NCBI GenBank assembly: GCA_035934405.1
Contig: DASYXW010000072.1
Location: 80,931 to 144,930 of the forward strand
Direction of reading: 5' to 3'
Length of the DNA: 64,000 nt
DNA from: DASYXW01 sp035934405
GTDB lineage: Bacteria; Acidobacteriota; Terriglobia; UBA7540
The notes beneath the pieces are model-generated. The model was not told the DNA's origin, ran no database searches, and saw only the letters and a list, made by a program, of their open reading frames with translations. This document shows positions 6,829 through 14,319 of this stretch, piece after piece; position 1 is the first letter of the stretch; the number at the start of each line of letters is the position of its first letter. A program made the translations under genes and the position numbers.

Positions 6829-9617
6829 GGCGTCACCCAAGCGTAGATTGGCTGTCGTAATGTGCTGTTAGCGATGTTGCTAATCATCATGATGCTGGAA
6901 GGAAGCACGCCCGCCGTACAGTTATCGGCCATAACTGCGTCTGCGCCCCACGTGTGGGGAACAATGGCGGAAGAACCGGCCGTGGCGAATACGATATTTG
7001 AGCCGTTAAGCTTGGGTACGGTGCTGTCCGCACATGTGGCGAAGTAGTAGGTTCCAGGGTTCATCGTTACCGACCCACCAGACACCGCCTGCGTATAATC
7101 GCCGCTATTCTGATTACAATCAATCGATCCGGTGTGCCAGAGCCGCACACCGGCAGTATTGAACATCCCGATATCGCAGTGCGTCCCCGTGCCTCCCGCC
7201 GTGCTGATGTGAAAGGCTACATTCGTTGCCGTCGCGGTGAAAGGCAAAACGAACTCGAAGAAATCCGGCTCATTAGCCATGCCAACTAATGACGCGCCTG
7301 AGTTGGTTATAGGCACGCTGATGAACACGGGCACGAAATAGCCCACGCCGCTGGTTGTAACTTGCGCCACGCCGCCGTTTGCCGGGGACAGTGGGCTGGT
7401 CAGCGACAGGCTGGTCGCGGTCAGAGCCGTCGCGGTGATCCCCGACGTGTCCCAAACGACGCTCGAGTTCGTGGTATCTCCGTTCATAATCGGGGTCGTT
7501 CCGCCCAGCCCTCCCATCGGCCCCAGGACGGCATTGGTGCATTGCAAAGTGCTTTGGATTCCTGTGTTGTAGCCTCCGCTGGACGCGCTGTTGATGTTCT
7601 CCACGATGTCATATTTGCAGTTCGAGTTTCCGCCTTGAGCCGTGCCGCCATCAATAAGCCAGACGGCCCCACTCGGGGCCTTGACTCCCATCCCGGCGTT
7701 AACGTCCTCCACGCGGACCGGTCCGGAGACAACACAGTTTTTGCAATCGACAAACTGCCCAAGATGCAGCGGGTAGTTACGCATCGTACCGCCCATTATA
7801 TTGATGGTATCAGTCTGTCCTCCGAAATCTGAATTGGTGCAGGTCATCGTGCAGTCTGCGCCCTCAACCAGGATGCCGACCGCATTCGAGCTGTTCGTGT
7901 CGTTACCGGGGCCGCTCAGGGTGAAGTGGTCAATCAGCCAATCCGAGTTTCCACTCGGCAGAAAGATCCCGTTGTAGCAAAGGATGCAGTTGAAATAATC
8001 GACGTGGTTTCCCTGCGTGACGGTACCTGATCCGACGTAGCCGACGAGACCGGAGCCTCGGGTGAAATTGACGTTTGTGGTGCGGTACTCGTTGAAGCCG
8101 ACTGTCTGATTATCCTCAACGGCTCCCCAGGTGTTGCCGTAGACAGCGGTGGTAAGCTGCGTTCCGGCAACATCGATGAATCCCATATCCTGAATCGTGT
8201 CATTCGAGCCGGTGACGACCGCAATATAGTCGTCGGCATTGGAGACAAGAGCCACTGAAGGCTGAGTTGGGAATACTCCCTGGATGCCACCGAGGTAACC
8301 GATAAAGCTCGGTACCTGCGGCATCGTGCTGCCTTGAATCGTCATCGCGCCCGATGTAACCGCCCAATGTTGGTTTACCATGACTCGGCCGGTATGCGTG
8401 GCGCTGCCTTGCGTAGCCGAAAATTGCACCCTGCATCCTGGGAGTGAGCCGCTGGTGATCGTGAAACAGGCATTGTTCAGCGTTATCAGCGCCTGATCAT
8501 TGTTCGTTCCCCACGAGACCGTAGCACCTCCGAAGGTCTCAGCCGTGGGCGCCTTGTCGGTCAAAGTGGCAGTAGCGGTTGGAGGACTGCTGACTGAGGC
8601 GATCGTTGTCCGCCATTCAGCTTGCAGCGGCGGGCGGGCTCCGGCAAAGGCAATCGGCGCGCTAATCGTCGCTGTGCCGGTGGTCGTGCAGTAGTTGCTT
8701 AGCACCCCTGTTCCCGCAATGCACTGGACCGAAGGGTCCTGGGCGGAAATGAACCGCTCGCTCAACGAACCGAAACTGTAGGTGACTCCGGAGAGGGGAG
8801 TTGACAAGGAACAGGAACCTGATACGACTGTAAGGCTTGTCGATGTTGGAGCAGTACTGGAAACGGTACAAGGCACACCATTGATGTTGATCGTGCCCGA
8901 AGCCCAGGCGGGGCTAAACTGCTGGCCAGAAACCCAAGTCACCGTGTAGGCCCCGGTGCCGGTAACGTTCACTGTTCCCAGGCCCGCGCCAACATACAGG
9001 GCGTAGGCCGTCGCCGTTTCGCCGTTCTGCATAGAACAATTTGTATCGCCGATAACACTCCCGATCGTTAGGTTTTGACCACTTGTTATCGTCTGGGACT
9101 TTTCGGTCGAAGCAAGTCCCACCGACCACTCTGTCGGGACACTCGAAACGAAGACAGTCCCGACAACGCAAGCCTGCCGGACGTAGTAGGTTCCGGCAGG
9201 CAAGGTTGGCGAGCCAGTGGTCGAGGTGCTCAGCGCGCCGCCGGTTGGAGCCGCGAATCCTGCCCCGCTAATGCCGATGAGCTTGCCAACATCGCCCGCG
9301 ACGAAGACATTGGTGGTCGCTGTCACACTAGCTCCGCCAGTCGGTACCGTACCCGTGTTGTTGTTCTGCTCGTCGTCGACGACGCCGAAGGCCGACGCTG
9401 CCGCGCTAAAATAAGGAATGGGACCGCCAACGAATAGATTTCCCCCGACGGTCCCATCGAGGCTCGAAGTCGTCTTCTCAATGTCGCTCGCCCCGTTCCA
9501 GACCGGTATGTTACCGGCTGTTCCCCCAGAGTTCGTCGTGACGTTCGGATCTTGCGCTCGCGCCGCCACCACGGAAAACCAAAGACACAGAGTGATGCCG
9601 AGTACTTTATTATTCAT
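6825..9617 (-). CDS. Large secreted beta-helix-like surface protein
   Basis: 930 residues. ATG at 9617 is chosen because AAGGAACC precedes it and it gives a textbook signal peptide (MNNKVLGITLCLWFSVVAARAQ). After a tail-fibre-like opening (GGTAGNIPVWNGASDIEKTTSSL) the protein is Thr/Ser/Gly-rich. Residues about 490-740 show short strand-turn repeats with Asn/Asp/Gly turns (VEGADCTMTCTNSDFGG, IMGGTMRNYPLHLGQF, CKNCVVSGPVRVEDV) typical of right-handed parallel beta-helices as in pectate-lyase and tailspike folds. No catalytic motif identified. Stop overlaps the start of the next secreted protein by 4 nt. Surface adhesin or polysaccharide binding is inference. Confidence 0.65.
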   Translation of the reverse strand: MNNKVLGITLCLWFSVVAARAQDPNVTTNSGGTAGNIPVWNGASDIEKTTSSLDGTVGGNLFVGGPIPYFSAAASAFGVVDDEQNNNTGTVPTGGASVTATTNVFVAGDVGKLIGISGAGFAAPTGGALSTSTTGSPTLPAGTYYVRQACVVGTVFVSSVPTEWSVGLASTEKSQTITSGQNLTIGSVIGDTNCSMQNGETATAYALYVGAGLGTVNVTGTGAYTVTWVSGQQFSPAWASGTININGVPCTVSSTAPTSTSLTVVSGSCSLSTPLSGVTYSFGSLSERFISAQDPSVQCIAGTGVLSNYCTTTGTATISAPIAFAGARPPLQAEWRTTIASVSSPPTATATLTDKAPTAETFGGATVSWGTNNDQALITLNNACFTITSGSLPGCRVQFSATQGSATHTGRVMVNQHWAVTSGAMTIQGSTMPQVPSFIGYLGGIQGVFPTQPSVALVSNADDYIAVVTGSNDTIQDMGFIDVAGTQLTTAVYGNTWGAVEDNQTVGFNEYRTTNVNFTRGSGLVGYVGSGTVTQGNHVDYFNCILCYNGIFLPSGNSDWLIDHFTLSGPGNDTNSSNAVGILVEGADCTMTCTNSDFGGQTDTINIMGGTMRNYPLHLGQFVDCKNCVVSGPVRVEDVNAGMGVKAPSGAVWLIDGGTAQGGNSNCKYDIVENINSASSGGYNTGIQSTLQCTNAVLGPMGGLGGTTPIMNGDTTNSSVVWDTSGITATALTATSLSLTSPLSPANGGVAQVTTSGVGYFVPVFISVPITNSGASLVGMANEPDFFEFVLPFTATATNVAFHISTAGGTGTHCDIGMFNTAGVRLWHTGSIDCNQNSGDYTQAVSGGSVTMNPGTYYFATCADSTVPKLNGSNIVFATAGSSAIVPHTWGADAVMADNCTAGVLPSSIMMISNIANSTLRQPIYAWVTP

Positions 9618-9696
9618 CAAGGTTCCTTTCTTCCAACCCGGACGCCAGCTCCCTTTAAGGTACCTGTTGATGCCCTCGCTTCGCCGCGGCGCATCG

Positions 9697-10926
9697 CTAA
9701 GGCGTGAGCTCGAACACCACACCGCACCCACCGCTGCAAGTAGTGGAACTGCCCCCGAGACTCGTGGGGCCGTAGAGGTTGCCCGCCGCATCACGCGTCA
9801 CGCCCGCGAGGGGCTGCGCCCCGTCGTTGCCATTGAAACTATGCAGGACCGTTTCCGTACCGGTCGCACTCAGCTCAAAAATGGTCCCTAAGTTCGAGGT
9901 TCCACCGGCGTAAGTGGTGCCGTAGAGATTGCCCGCAGCGTCCATGACTAAACTCGAGACGGGCAACCCGCCGTCCGTCCCGCCGGTGAAGTTGTATAGA
10001 ATCGTCTCCTTTCCGCTCGCACTCAGCTTGAACACCGTCCCCTTGCAGTGTGTGCCGCCTAGCTCTGTGGTGCCGTAAAAATTGCCCGCCGAGTCCATAA
10101 GCAGACTGGCGAAGGGAAAATGCCCGTCCGAGGCGCCGCTGAAGCGGTGCAGCACGTTCTCTTTGTGGAAAGTGTTCAACTTGAACACCGTTCCGCAAAT
10201 CTCACCCTCAAGGCGGCAACCACCGTACTGTGTTGTGCCATAGAAGTTCCCTCTTGTGTCCTGGATTAAACCCGCGAAGTGAGGAGTCCCGGCGTCCAAC
10301 ACATCTGTGAAGGCATGCAGGATCTTCTCTGTGCCGTTAGGAGCAAGCCAAAATACTGTTCCGAAGCCGGCGGAGCCGCCGGTCAGGGTCGTGCCGTAAA
10401 GATTGCCCTGTGCGTCGAGCAACAATCCCGACTGAGGGTCCTCCCCGTCCGGGGGAAAGGTGAAAGTGTGCAACACTGTTTCGGTGCCGGTCGGGTCCAG
10501 TTTGAACACCGTTCCCTTGTCAGAGGCACCACCGGCGGACGTGGTGCCGTAGAGGTTACCCGTCGCGTCGGCTATCACGCTGGCCTCAGGATTCGCCCCA
10601 TCTGTTCCCCCTTGGAAGCTGTATAAAACGGTTTCCGTGCCCGTAGTGTCCACCTTGAACACCGTTCCAGACCCGAAAGCGCCGCCGAGGTAGGTGGTGC
10701 CTTCCAGGTTGCCGGCCGAGTCGAGGAGCAGAGCGGCGTAAGGATATGCCCCGTCCGTCCCGCCGGCGAAATTGTAGAGGACCTTGTAAGTCTGCGCCGC
10801 CGCCGACGGTGTCGCCACGACAACGGATACGAGCAGCGCCGCGAACGCCAGCGCCGCACTTACCGCCCGCGGGCGTATTCCTGAGATCAGGATTCGACGG
10901 CCCCGATGCTCCATCTTGTGTGTCAT
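9697..10926 (-). CDS. Secreted GloVer tandem-repeat protein
   Basis: 409 residues. The start at 10926 is supported by GGAGG seven nt upstream; a signal peptide follows (AALAFAALLVSVVVATPSAAAQ). The mature part is about ten repeats of ~37 residues with the core pattern DxxGNLYGTTxxGGxxxxGTVFKLxxxGxETVLxxF, the TIGR03803-type GloVer repeat, predicted to form a beta-propeller-like or solenoid surface protein. Such proteins are abundant in acidobacterial genomes; no enzymatic activity is known to me. It stands alone, with the beta-helix gene downstream on the same strand. Confidence 0.85.
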   Translation of the reverse strand: MTHKMEHRGRRILISGIRPRAVSAALAFAALLVSVVVATPSAAAQTYKVLYNFAGGTDGAYPYAALLLDSAGNLEGTTYLGGAFGSGTVFKVDTTGTETVLYSFQGGTDGANPEASVIADATGNLYGTTSAGGASDKGTVFKLDPTGTETVLHTFTFPPDGEDPQSGLLLDAQGNLYGTTLTGGSAGFGTVFWLAPNGTEKILHAFTDVLDAGTPHFAGLIQDTRGNFYGTTQYGGCRLEGEICGTVFKLNTFHKENVLHRFSGASDGHFPFASLLMDSAGNFYGTTELGGTHCKGTVFKLSASGKETILYNFTGGTDGGLPVSSLVMDAAGNLYGTTYAGGTSNLGTIFELSATGTETVLHSFNGNDGAQPLAGVTRDAAGNLYGPTSLGGSSTTCSGGCGVVFELTP

Positions 10927-11012
10927 ACACTTGCCTCCGTTCTGTCGCGATAATGTCCAATGAGCGAAGCGTAGCACATGAATCTTGACACGGCGCCGCG
11001 GCAAAAGCAAGC

Positions 11013-11036
11013 GCAGACTCGCCGCGGCGAGTCTGC
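11013..11036. repeat. 24-bp perfect palindrome
   Basis: GCAGACTCGCCG joined to its exact reverse complement, followed on the plus strand by GGCTTTC. It sits between the amidase 3' end and the GloVer gene start, both minus-strand, so it could act as a transcription terminator or be a REP-type hairpin. The rest of 10927-11301 contains no gene. Confidence 0.5.
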
Positions 11037-11178
11037 GGCTTTCATGTGCCAGTCTCCGCAGAAAGTGTTCGAGTCACAATGCGGCAGTTACACCCCTCGT
11101 CGTCGTCAGGTATAGTGCGAGTACGTATGGACGCGGCACAGGCCGAAACCCCCTAACGGCTTGTCTGCTGTTCGCGCT

Positions 11179-11250
11179 GACCCCCTCACCCGGCTCGCTC
11201 CGGCTGATGAAAGCGCCGGCAGCGGTCCACCCTCTCCCCAGCGAGAGGGC
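11179..11250. repeat. Dispersed CCCTCACCCG / CCCTCTCCCC repeat
   Basis: Carries ACCCCCTCACCCG and CACCCTCTCCCCAGCGAGAGGG with a spacer between. The same two blocks recur at 63933-63992. Widespread intergenic repeat type; no function assigned. Confidence 0.5.
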
Positions 11251-11301
11251 TACGGTGAATTGGACTCGCGTCGCGTCTGCGCCATCCGTCCCGTCACCGG
11301 C

Positions 11302-13449
11302 CTAACGATTCGGTGGATCGGCGCCATTGGAATTGTCGGACTCGGCGGGCGGGTGGCGGCGGCTGGACGCGCGGGCGGGCGATCCGGCAAGGTCGCTCGC
11401 GGCGCGTGGGCTAGACTTCCTGGCGATGCGGACAGTGCCCAGCGTCTCGACGTATTGCGCGACGCCCCGGTACAAGCCCTCGGCGATCTTTTGGCGGTAC
11501 TCGGGGCGCTCGAGCAGGCGCTCGTCGCGGGGGTTGGTGAGGAAGGAAATCTCGGCGAGAATCGAAGGCATCCGGGCGCCGATGAGGACCACGAAAGGCG
11601 CCTTCTTGAGGCCTCGGTCGTCCTCCACGGCGCCGGCGCGGGTGGTGGCGGCATAGAGCGACCGCTGCACGTCGCCCGCAAACTGGCGCGATTCCTGAAT
11701 CTTCTCAGTGAGCGCAATCTGCTTAATCAGGCTCTGGAGCTGGTGGACGGATTCCTGCGAGGTGGCGTTTTCGCGCGCCGCGGCTTCCAGGCTTTCGGGG
11801 TTGGAGGTGAAGTTGAGGTAGTAGGTCTCGATGCCGCGCGCGCTTTCGTCGCGGCTGGCGTTGGCGTGAACGGAGATGAAGAGGTCGGCGGCGCGCTGAT
11901 TGGCGATGGCGGTGCGCTCTTCGAGCGGGATAAAAGTGTCGTCGCTGCGGGTCATGATAACCTGGCTGCCCATGCGGCGCTCAATCAGCTTCCGGAGCCG
12001 CAACGAGACGTCGAGCACCACGTCTTTTTCGCGCAAGCCGCCGGGGCCGATGGTGCCGGTGTCGTGGCCGCCGTGGCCGGGGTCAATCACAATGCGCGCC
12101 ACCTTGAGGCCGAGAGCCCGGGTGAGCGTGGTGGAGCCGGTGGAGAGCGGGGCGGCGGGCCCCGATGAGATCGGGGCGGGCCTGGCAAGGGCGGCGGCCG
12201 CTCGCGAATTTGAAGCTTCTGATTCGCCCGCCGCGCCTCGGGCGGAATCCGAAGCTTCAGGGCCGGAAAGGTCCTCCCCACTGACGCCGGAAGCAGGGGC
12301 GGACGCGGCGGCACGGGTTGCAATCGAACCACTGCCGGACGTGCCCGACGTGGCGGAAGTGGAAGAGGTCCGGGCCGCGATGGTGCGAGACGAGGCGCCG
12401 GGCGGGCCCCGATATGATCGGGGCGGGCCGTGGATGTCAATCACCAGGCGGAAGGGATTGGGGAGCGAGAAAACGGAGTAGTCCTCGATCTTTTGCACGT
12501 CGAGCACGACGCGCGTGACGGTGGGCTGGTATTGGGCCACGCGCACCTGCTGTAGGTAGCCATTCTCGACGGGGAAGGTGCGGCCGGCGAGGGCGGGGCT
12601 CAAGCGCGTGCCTTCAAGGTCAAAAACGATGCGGTCAGGATTCGCGAGGCGGCGGGCGTTGAACTTCACTTCGTGTTCGAGGCCGATGACGACCCGAGTG
12701 TATTCGGGGCCCTCCCAGTCGCGGATGTCAGTGAGTTCGGGATTGCGCGCGATGGCTCGCGGGTCATAGACCCGCGCTACAGTGGGGGCCGGCGCGGCAG
12801 CGGGAGCTCGCGGGTCATAGACTCGTGCTGCAGCGGGAGCCTGGCGGCGCGGAGGACGTTCCTTTTCGCGGCGCGCCAGCAGCCGGTTGATCTGGTTCAG
12901 CTTGGCACGCGCCTCGGCCGTCTGCGGCGAGCGAGGGTAACGGTCAATAAAAGCCGCGAAGGTGTTGCGGGCCTGGTCGGGGTCTTCGAGATCGGAGCGG
13001 TAAATCTCGCCCATCGTGAAGAGCGCGTCGCGCGCAAGCAAGGCGTGGGGATACTGCGCGATCAGGAACTGATAGGCCTTGACGGCGGCCGAGTAATAGC
13101 GGTCGTCGGAGAACTGGCGCCCCATTTCCTCGTAAAGCTCGGCGGCGCCTGCCAGGGCCGCAGGTGTCTTGACGTAGGCGGGGTCGAGCTGATAGACGAG
13201 CTGGAACGATCGGATCAGTTTCTGATAATCTTTCAGCGGGCGCCCGCCTTCGGGCCGCGCCTCGAGCTCGACCCGCATCCGAACAGCGCGCCTGTACGCC
13301 CCTTGCGCCTGCGCCCGCTTGCTGGCAGAAGCCAGAGACAGAGATGGGACAACCAAGGCCACCAGCAGTGCGACGGCCACTGACACCCAACTCCTGACCC
13401 CTGACCCCTGATCACTGTTCAAAGTGCACCACGCCTTGCGAGTCCACAT
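11302..13449 (-). CDS. N-acetylmuramoyl-L-alanine amidase (TPR-AMIN-Amidase_3)
   Basis: Periplasmic peptidoglycan amidase that removes stem peptides during cell separation. Order: signal/anchor (VSVAVALLVALVVPSLSLASA), a TPR-like region (about residues 70-190; QLDPAY, YSAAVKAYQFLIAQYPH), an AMIN domain (about 235-340; TRVVIGLEHEVKFNARRL, PDRIVFDLEG), a long Ser/Ala/Pro linker, then an Amidase_3 domain (about 440-665). Zinc ligands are visible: DPGHGGHDTG, the Glu of LREKD, SVHANA, and the catalytic Glu of ILAEISFLTN. The linker contains REP and GCCCCGAT palindromes translated in frame. The start (13449) overlaps the upstream transglycosylase by 38 nt; a start near the hydrophobic segment is possible. 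Confidence 0.88.
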   Translation of the reverse strand: MWTRKAWCTLNSDQGSGVRSWVSVAVALLVALVVPSLSLASASKRAQAQGAYRRAVRMRVELEARPEGGRPLKDYQKLIRSFQLVYQLDPAYVKTPAALAGAAELYEEMGRQFSDDRYYSAAVKAYQFLIAQYPHALLARDALFTMGEIYRSDLEDPDQARNTFAAFIDRYPRSPQTAEARAKLNQINRLLARREKERPPRRQAPAAARVYDPRAPAAAPAPTVARVYDPRAIARNPELTDIRDWEGPEYTRVVIGLEHEVKFNARRLANPDRIVFDLEGTRLSPALAGRTFPVENGYLQQVRVAQYQPTVTRVVLDVQKIEDYSVFSLPNPFRLVIDIHGPPRSYRGPPGASSRTIAARTSSTSATSGTSGSGSIATRAAASAPASGVSGEDLSGPEASDSARGAAGESEASNSRAAAALARPAPISSGPAAPLSTGSTTLTRALGLKVARIVIDPGHGGHDTGTIGPGGLREKDVVLDVSLRLRKLIERRMGSQVIMTRSDDTFIPLEERTAIANQRAADLFISVHANASRDESARGIETYYLNFTSNPESLEAAARENATSQESVHQLQSLIKQIALTEKIQESRQFAGDVQRSLYAATTRAGAVEDDRGLKKAPFVVLIGARMPSILAEISFLTNPRDERLLERPEYRQKIAEGLYRGVAQYVETLGTVRIARKSSPRAASDLAGSPARASSRRHPPAESDNSNGADPPNR
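12159..12177. repeat. GCCCCGAT-N3-ATCGGGGC palindrome, copy 1 (intragenic)
   Basis: 19-nt hairpin-forming palindrome inside the amidase linker, translated as PAPISSGP on the minus strand. Same sequence class as 12406-12424, 18764-18782 and 18801-18819. Confidence 0.8.
12406..12424. repeat. GCCCCGAT-N3-ATCGGGGC palindrome, copy 2 (intragenic)
   Basis: Second 19-nt copy in the amidase gene, translated as GPPRSYRGPP just after the AMIN domain. With copy 1 it brackets the low-complexity Ser/Ala linker. Confidence 0.8.
12758..12830. repeat. Two REP-like palindromes inside the amidase gene
   Basis: CGCGGGTC-ata-GACCCGCG (12758-12776) followed by CTAC, and a degenerate copy at 12809-12827 followed by CTGC. 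On the minus strand they have the GTAG-footed hairpin layout of REP elements and encode the repeated peptide ARVYDPRA. Confidence 0.65.
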
Positions 13450-14116
13450 AACTGTAGATTCGAGGTTCAGGATCCGAGATGCGCGGCTGAACGCTTCGGT
13501 TCGCAGTCCCCGAATCCTGGTCCCTGACTCCTGACACCTGATTGTAGGCCGCTGTCACCTTGCGAACGTAATCGCGAGTCTCCGGAATCCGAGGCAGGCC
13601 TCCGTCACGCGCGACGGAGCGCAGCACGGAATGTTCCCCGGCGTTGTAGGCGGCGAGCGAGCGGGGCACGTCGCCGGAGAAGAGTTGGAGCAGATAGCGC
13701 AGGTAGCTGGCGCCGCCTTCGATGTTCTGCCGGGGATCGAACGGGTCGTGGACGCCGAACCGTTGCGCGGTCGAGGGAATGAGCTGCATCAAGCCCATGG
13801 CGCCCTTGGAGGAAACGGCGCGCGGGTTGTAATCGGATTCGACGCGGATGACGGCGTGAAGCAGGCCGGGGTCGAGCTGCAATCGCTCGGAGGCCTGTTG
13901 GATGAGGCCCAAAAAGGAACGCGCGCCGGCGCGCGAAGAAGGCGGAGAAGGGAAGGCGTTGACGTAGACGATGCGGCCCTGCTGGTCCCGAACGGCGGCG
14001 AGATGATCGCCCGGCGCGGCACGCGCCGGGCGCGGCGCAAACAGCGCGCCTCCGACTGCCAGTCCGCAGGCGAGCCAGGCGAAAGAGACCCGGTGCAGCT
14101 TGTTTGTTTCGCTCAT
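13412..14116 (-). CDS. Lytic transglycosylase (SLT domain)
   Basis: Secreted peptidoglycan lyase of 234 residues, making 1,6-anhydroMurNAc ends. Signal peptide at 1-34 (FAWLACGLAVGGALFAPRPARA); SLT catalytic Glu in VIRVESDYNPRAVSS, then GAMGLMQLIPSTAQRFGV, the NIEGGASYLRYLL helix and SLAAYNAGE, all classic goose-lysozyme-fold motifs. Short DUF4124-like strands flank it (QGRIVYVNAF; SYVDSQGVVHFEQ). Residues about 195-222 are encoded by a period-7 degenerate repeat and vary from the family. The stop lies 38 nt inside the amidase frame, so the two murein hydrolases are coupled. Confidence 0.88.
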   Translation of the reverse strand: MSETNKLHRVSFAWLACGLAVGGALFAPRPARAAPGDHLAAVRDQQGRIVYVNAFPSPPSSRAGARSFLGLIQQASERLQLDPGLLHAVIRVESDYNPRAVSSKGAMGLMQLIPSTAQRFGVHDPFDPRQNIEGGASYLRYLLQLFSGDVPRSLAAYNAGEHSVLRSVARDGGLPRIPETRDYVRKVTAAYNQVSGVRDQDSGTANRSVQPRISDPEPRIYSYVDSQGVVHFEQ

Positions 14117-14124
14117 TGAGCTCC

Positions 14125-14262
14125 GCGTTCCGGCCGCCCGGAACCTGAGAACTCATCCCCTCGCGTTAGTCCTCCCGCTGGTCGTGGATCCCGCCTTGGG
14201 CCGGCGCCTGACTGCCCGTGGCGGGTTGGCGCCCACGATCTGACCGGGGAGCCCCCCAGTTC
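14125..14262 (-). ncRNA. Structured leader or small RNA upstream of the transglycosylase
   Basis: Between a plausible promoter and the transglycosylase ATG the minus strand can form a long irregular stem: CTCCC.GGTC...TCGTGG pairs with CCACGA.CC...GGGAG, capped by CCCGCC/GGCGGG and GGCGCC pairing. A second hairpin GGTTCCGG/CCGGAACG lies just before the start codon. This could be a 5' regulatory leader or a stand-alone RNA; I cannot match it to a known class, and 6S RNA is only a thought. Confidence 0.35.
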
Positions 14263-14268
14263 CCAGGT

Positions 14269-14296
14269 AGTATACCACCTGCCCCGTCAAGGGCAA
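14269..14296 (-). promoter_or_regulatory. Promoter for transglycosylase-amidase operon
   Basis: Minus strand TTGCCC (14291-14296), 16-nt spacer, TATACT (14269-14274). The -10 is good, the -35 moderate. Confidence 0.45.
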
Positions 14297-14319
14297 GTAT
14301 TCACTTGGCAGACGGCGCG

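Noticed and set aside
6825..9617. Prophage tail-fibre gene
   Set aside because: The N-terminal wording resembles tail fibres, but there is a Sec signal peptide and no phage gene nearby, so a secreted surface protein is more likely.
14125..14262. 6S RNA gene
   Set aside because: A long interrupted stem is possible, but I could not identify the central bubble and flanking stems well enough; kept only as an unassigned structured RNA.
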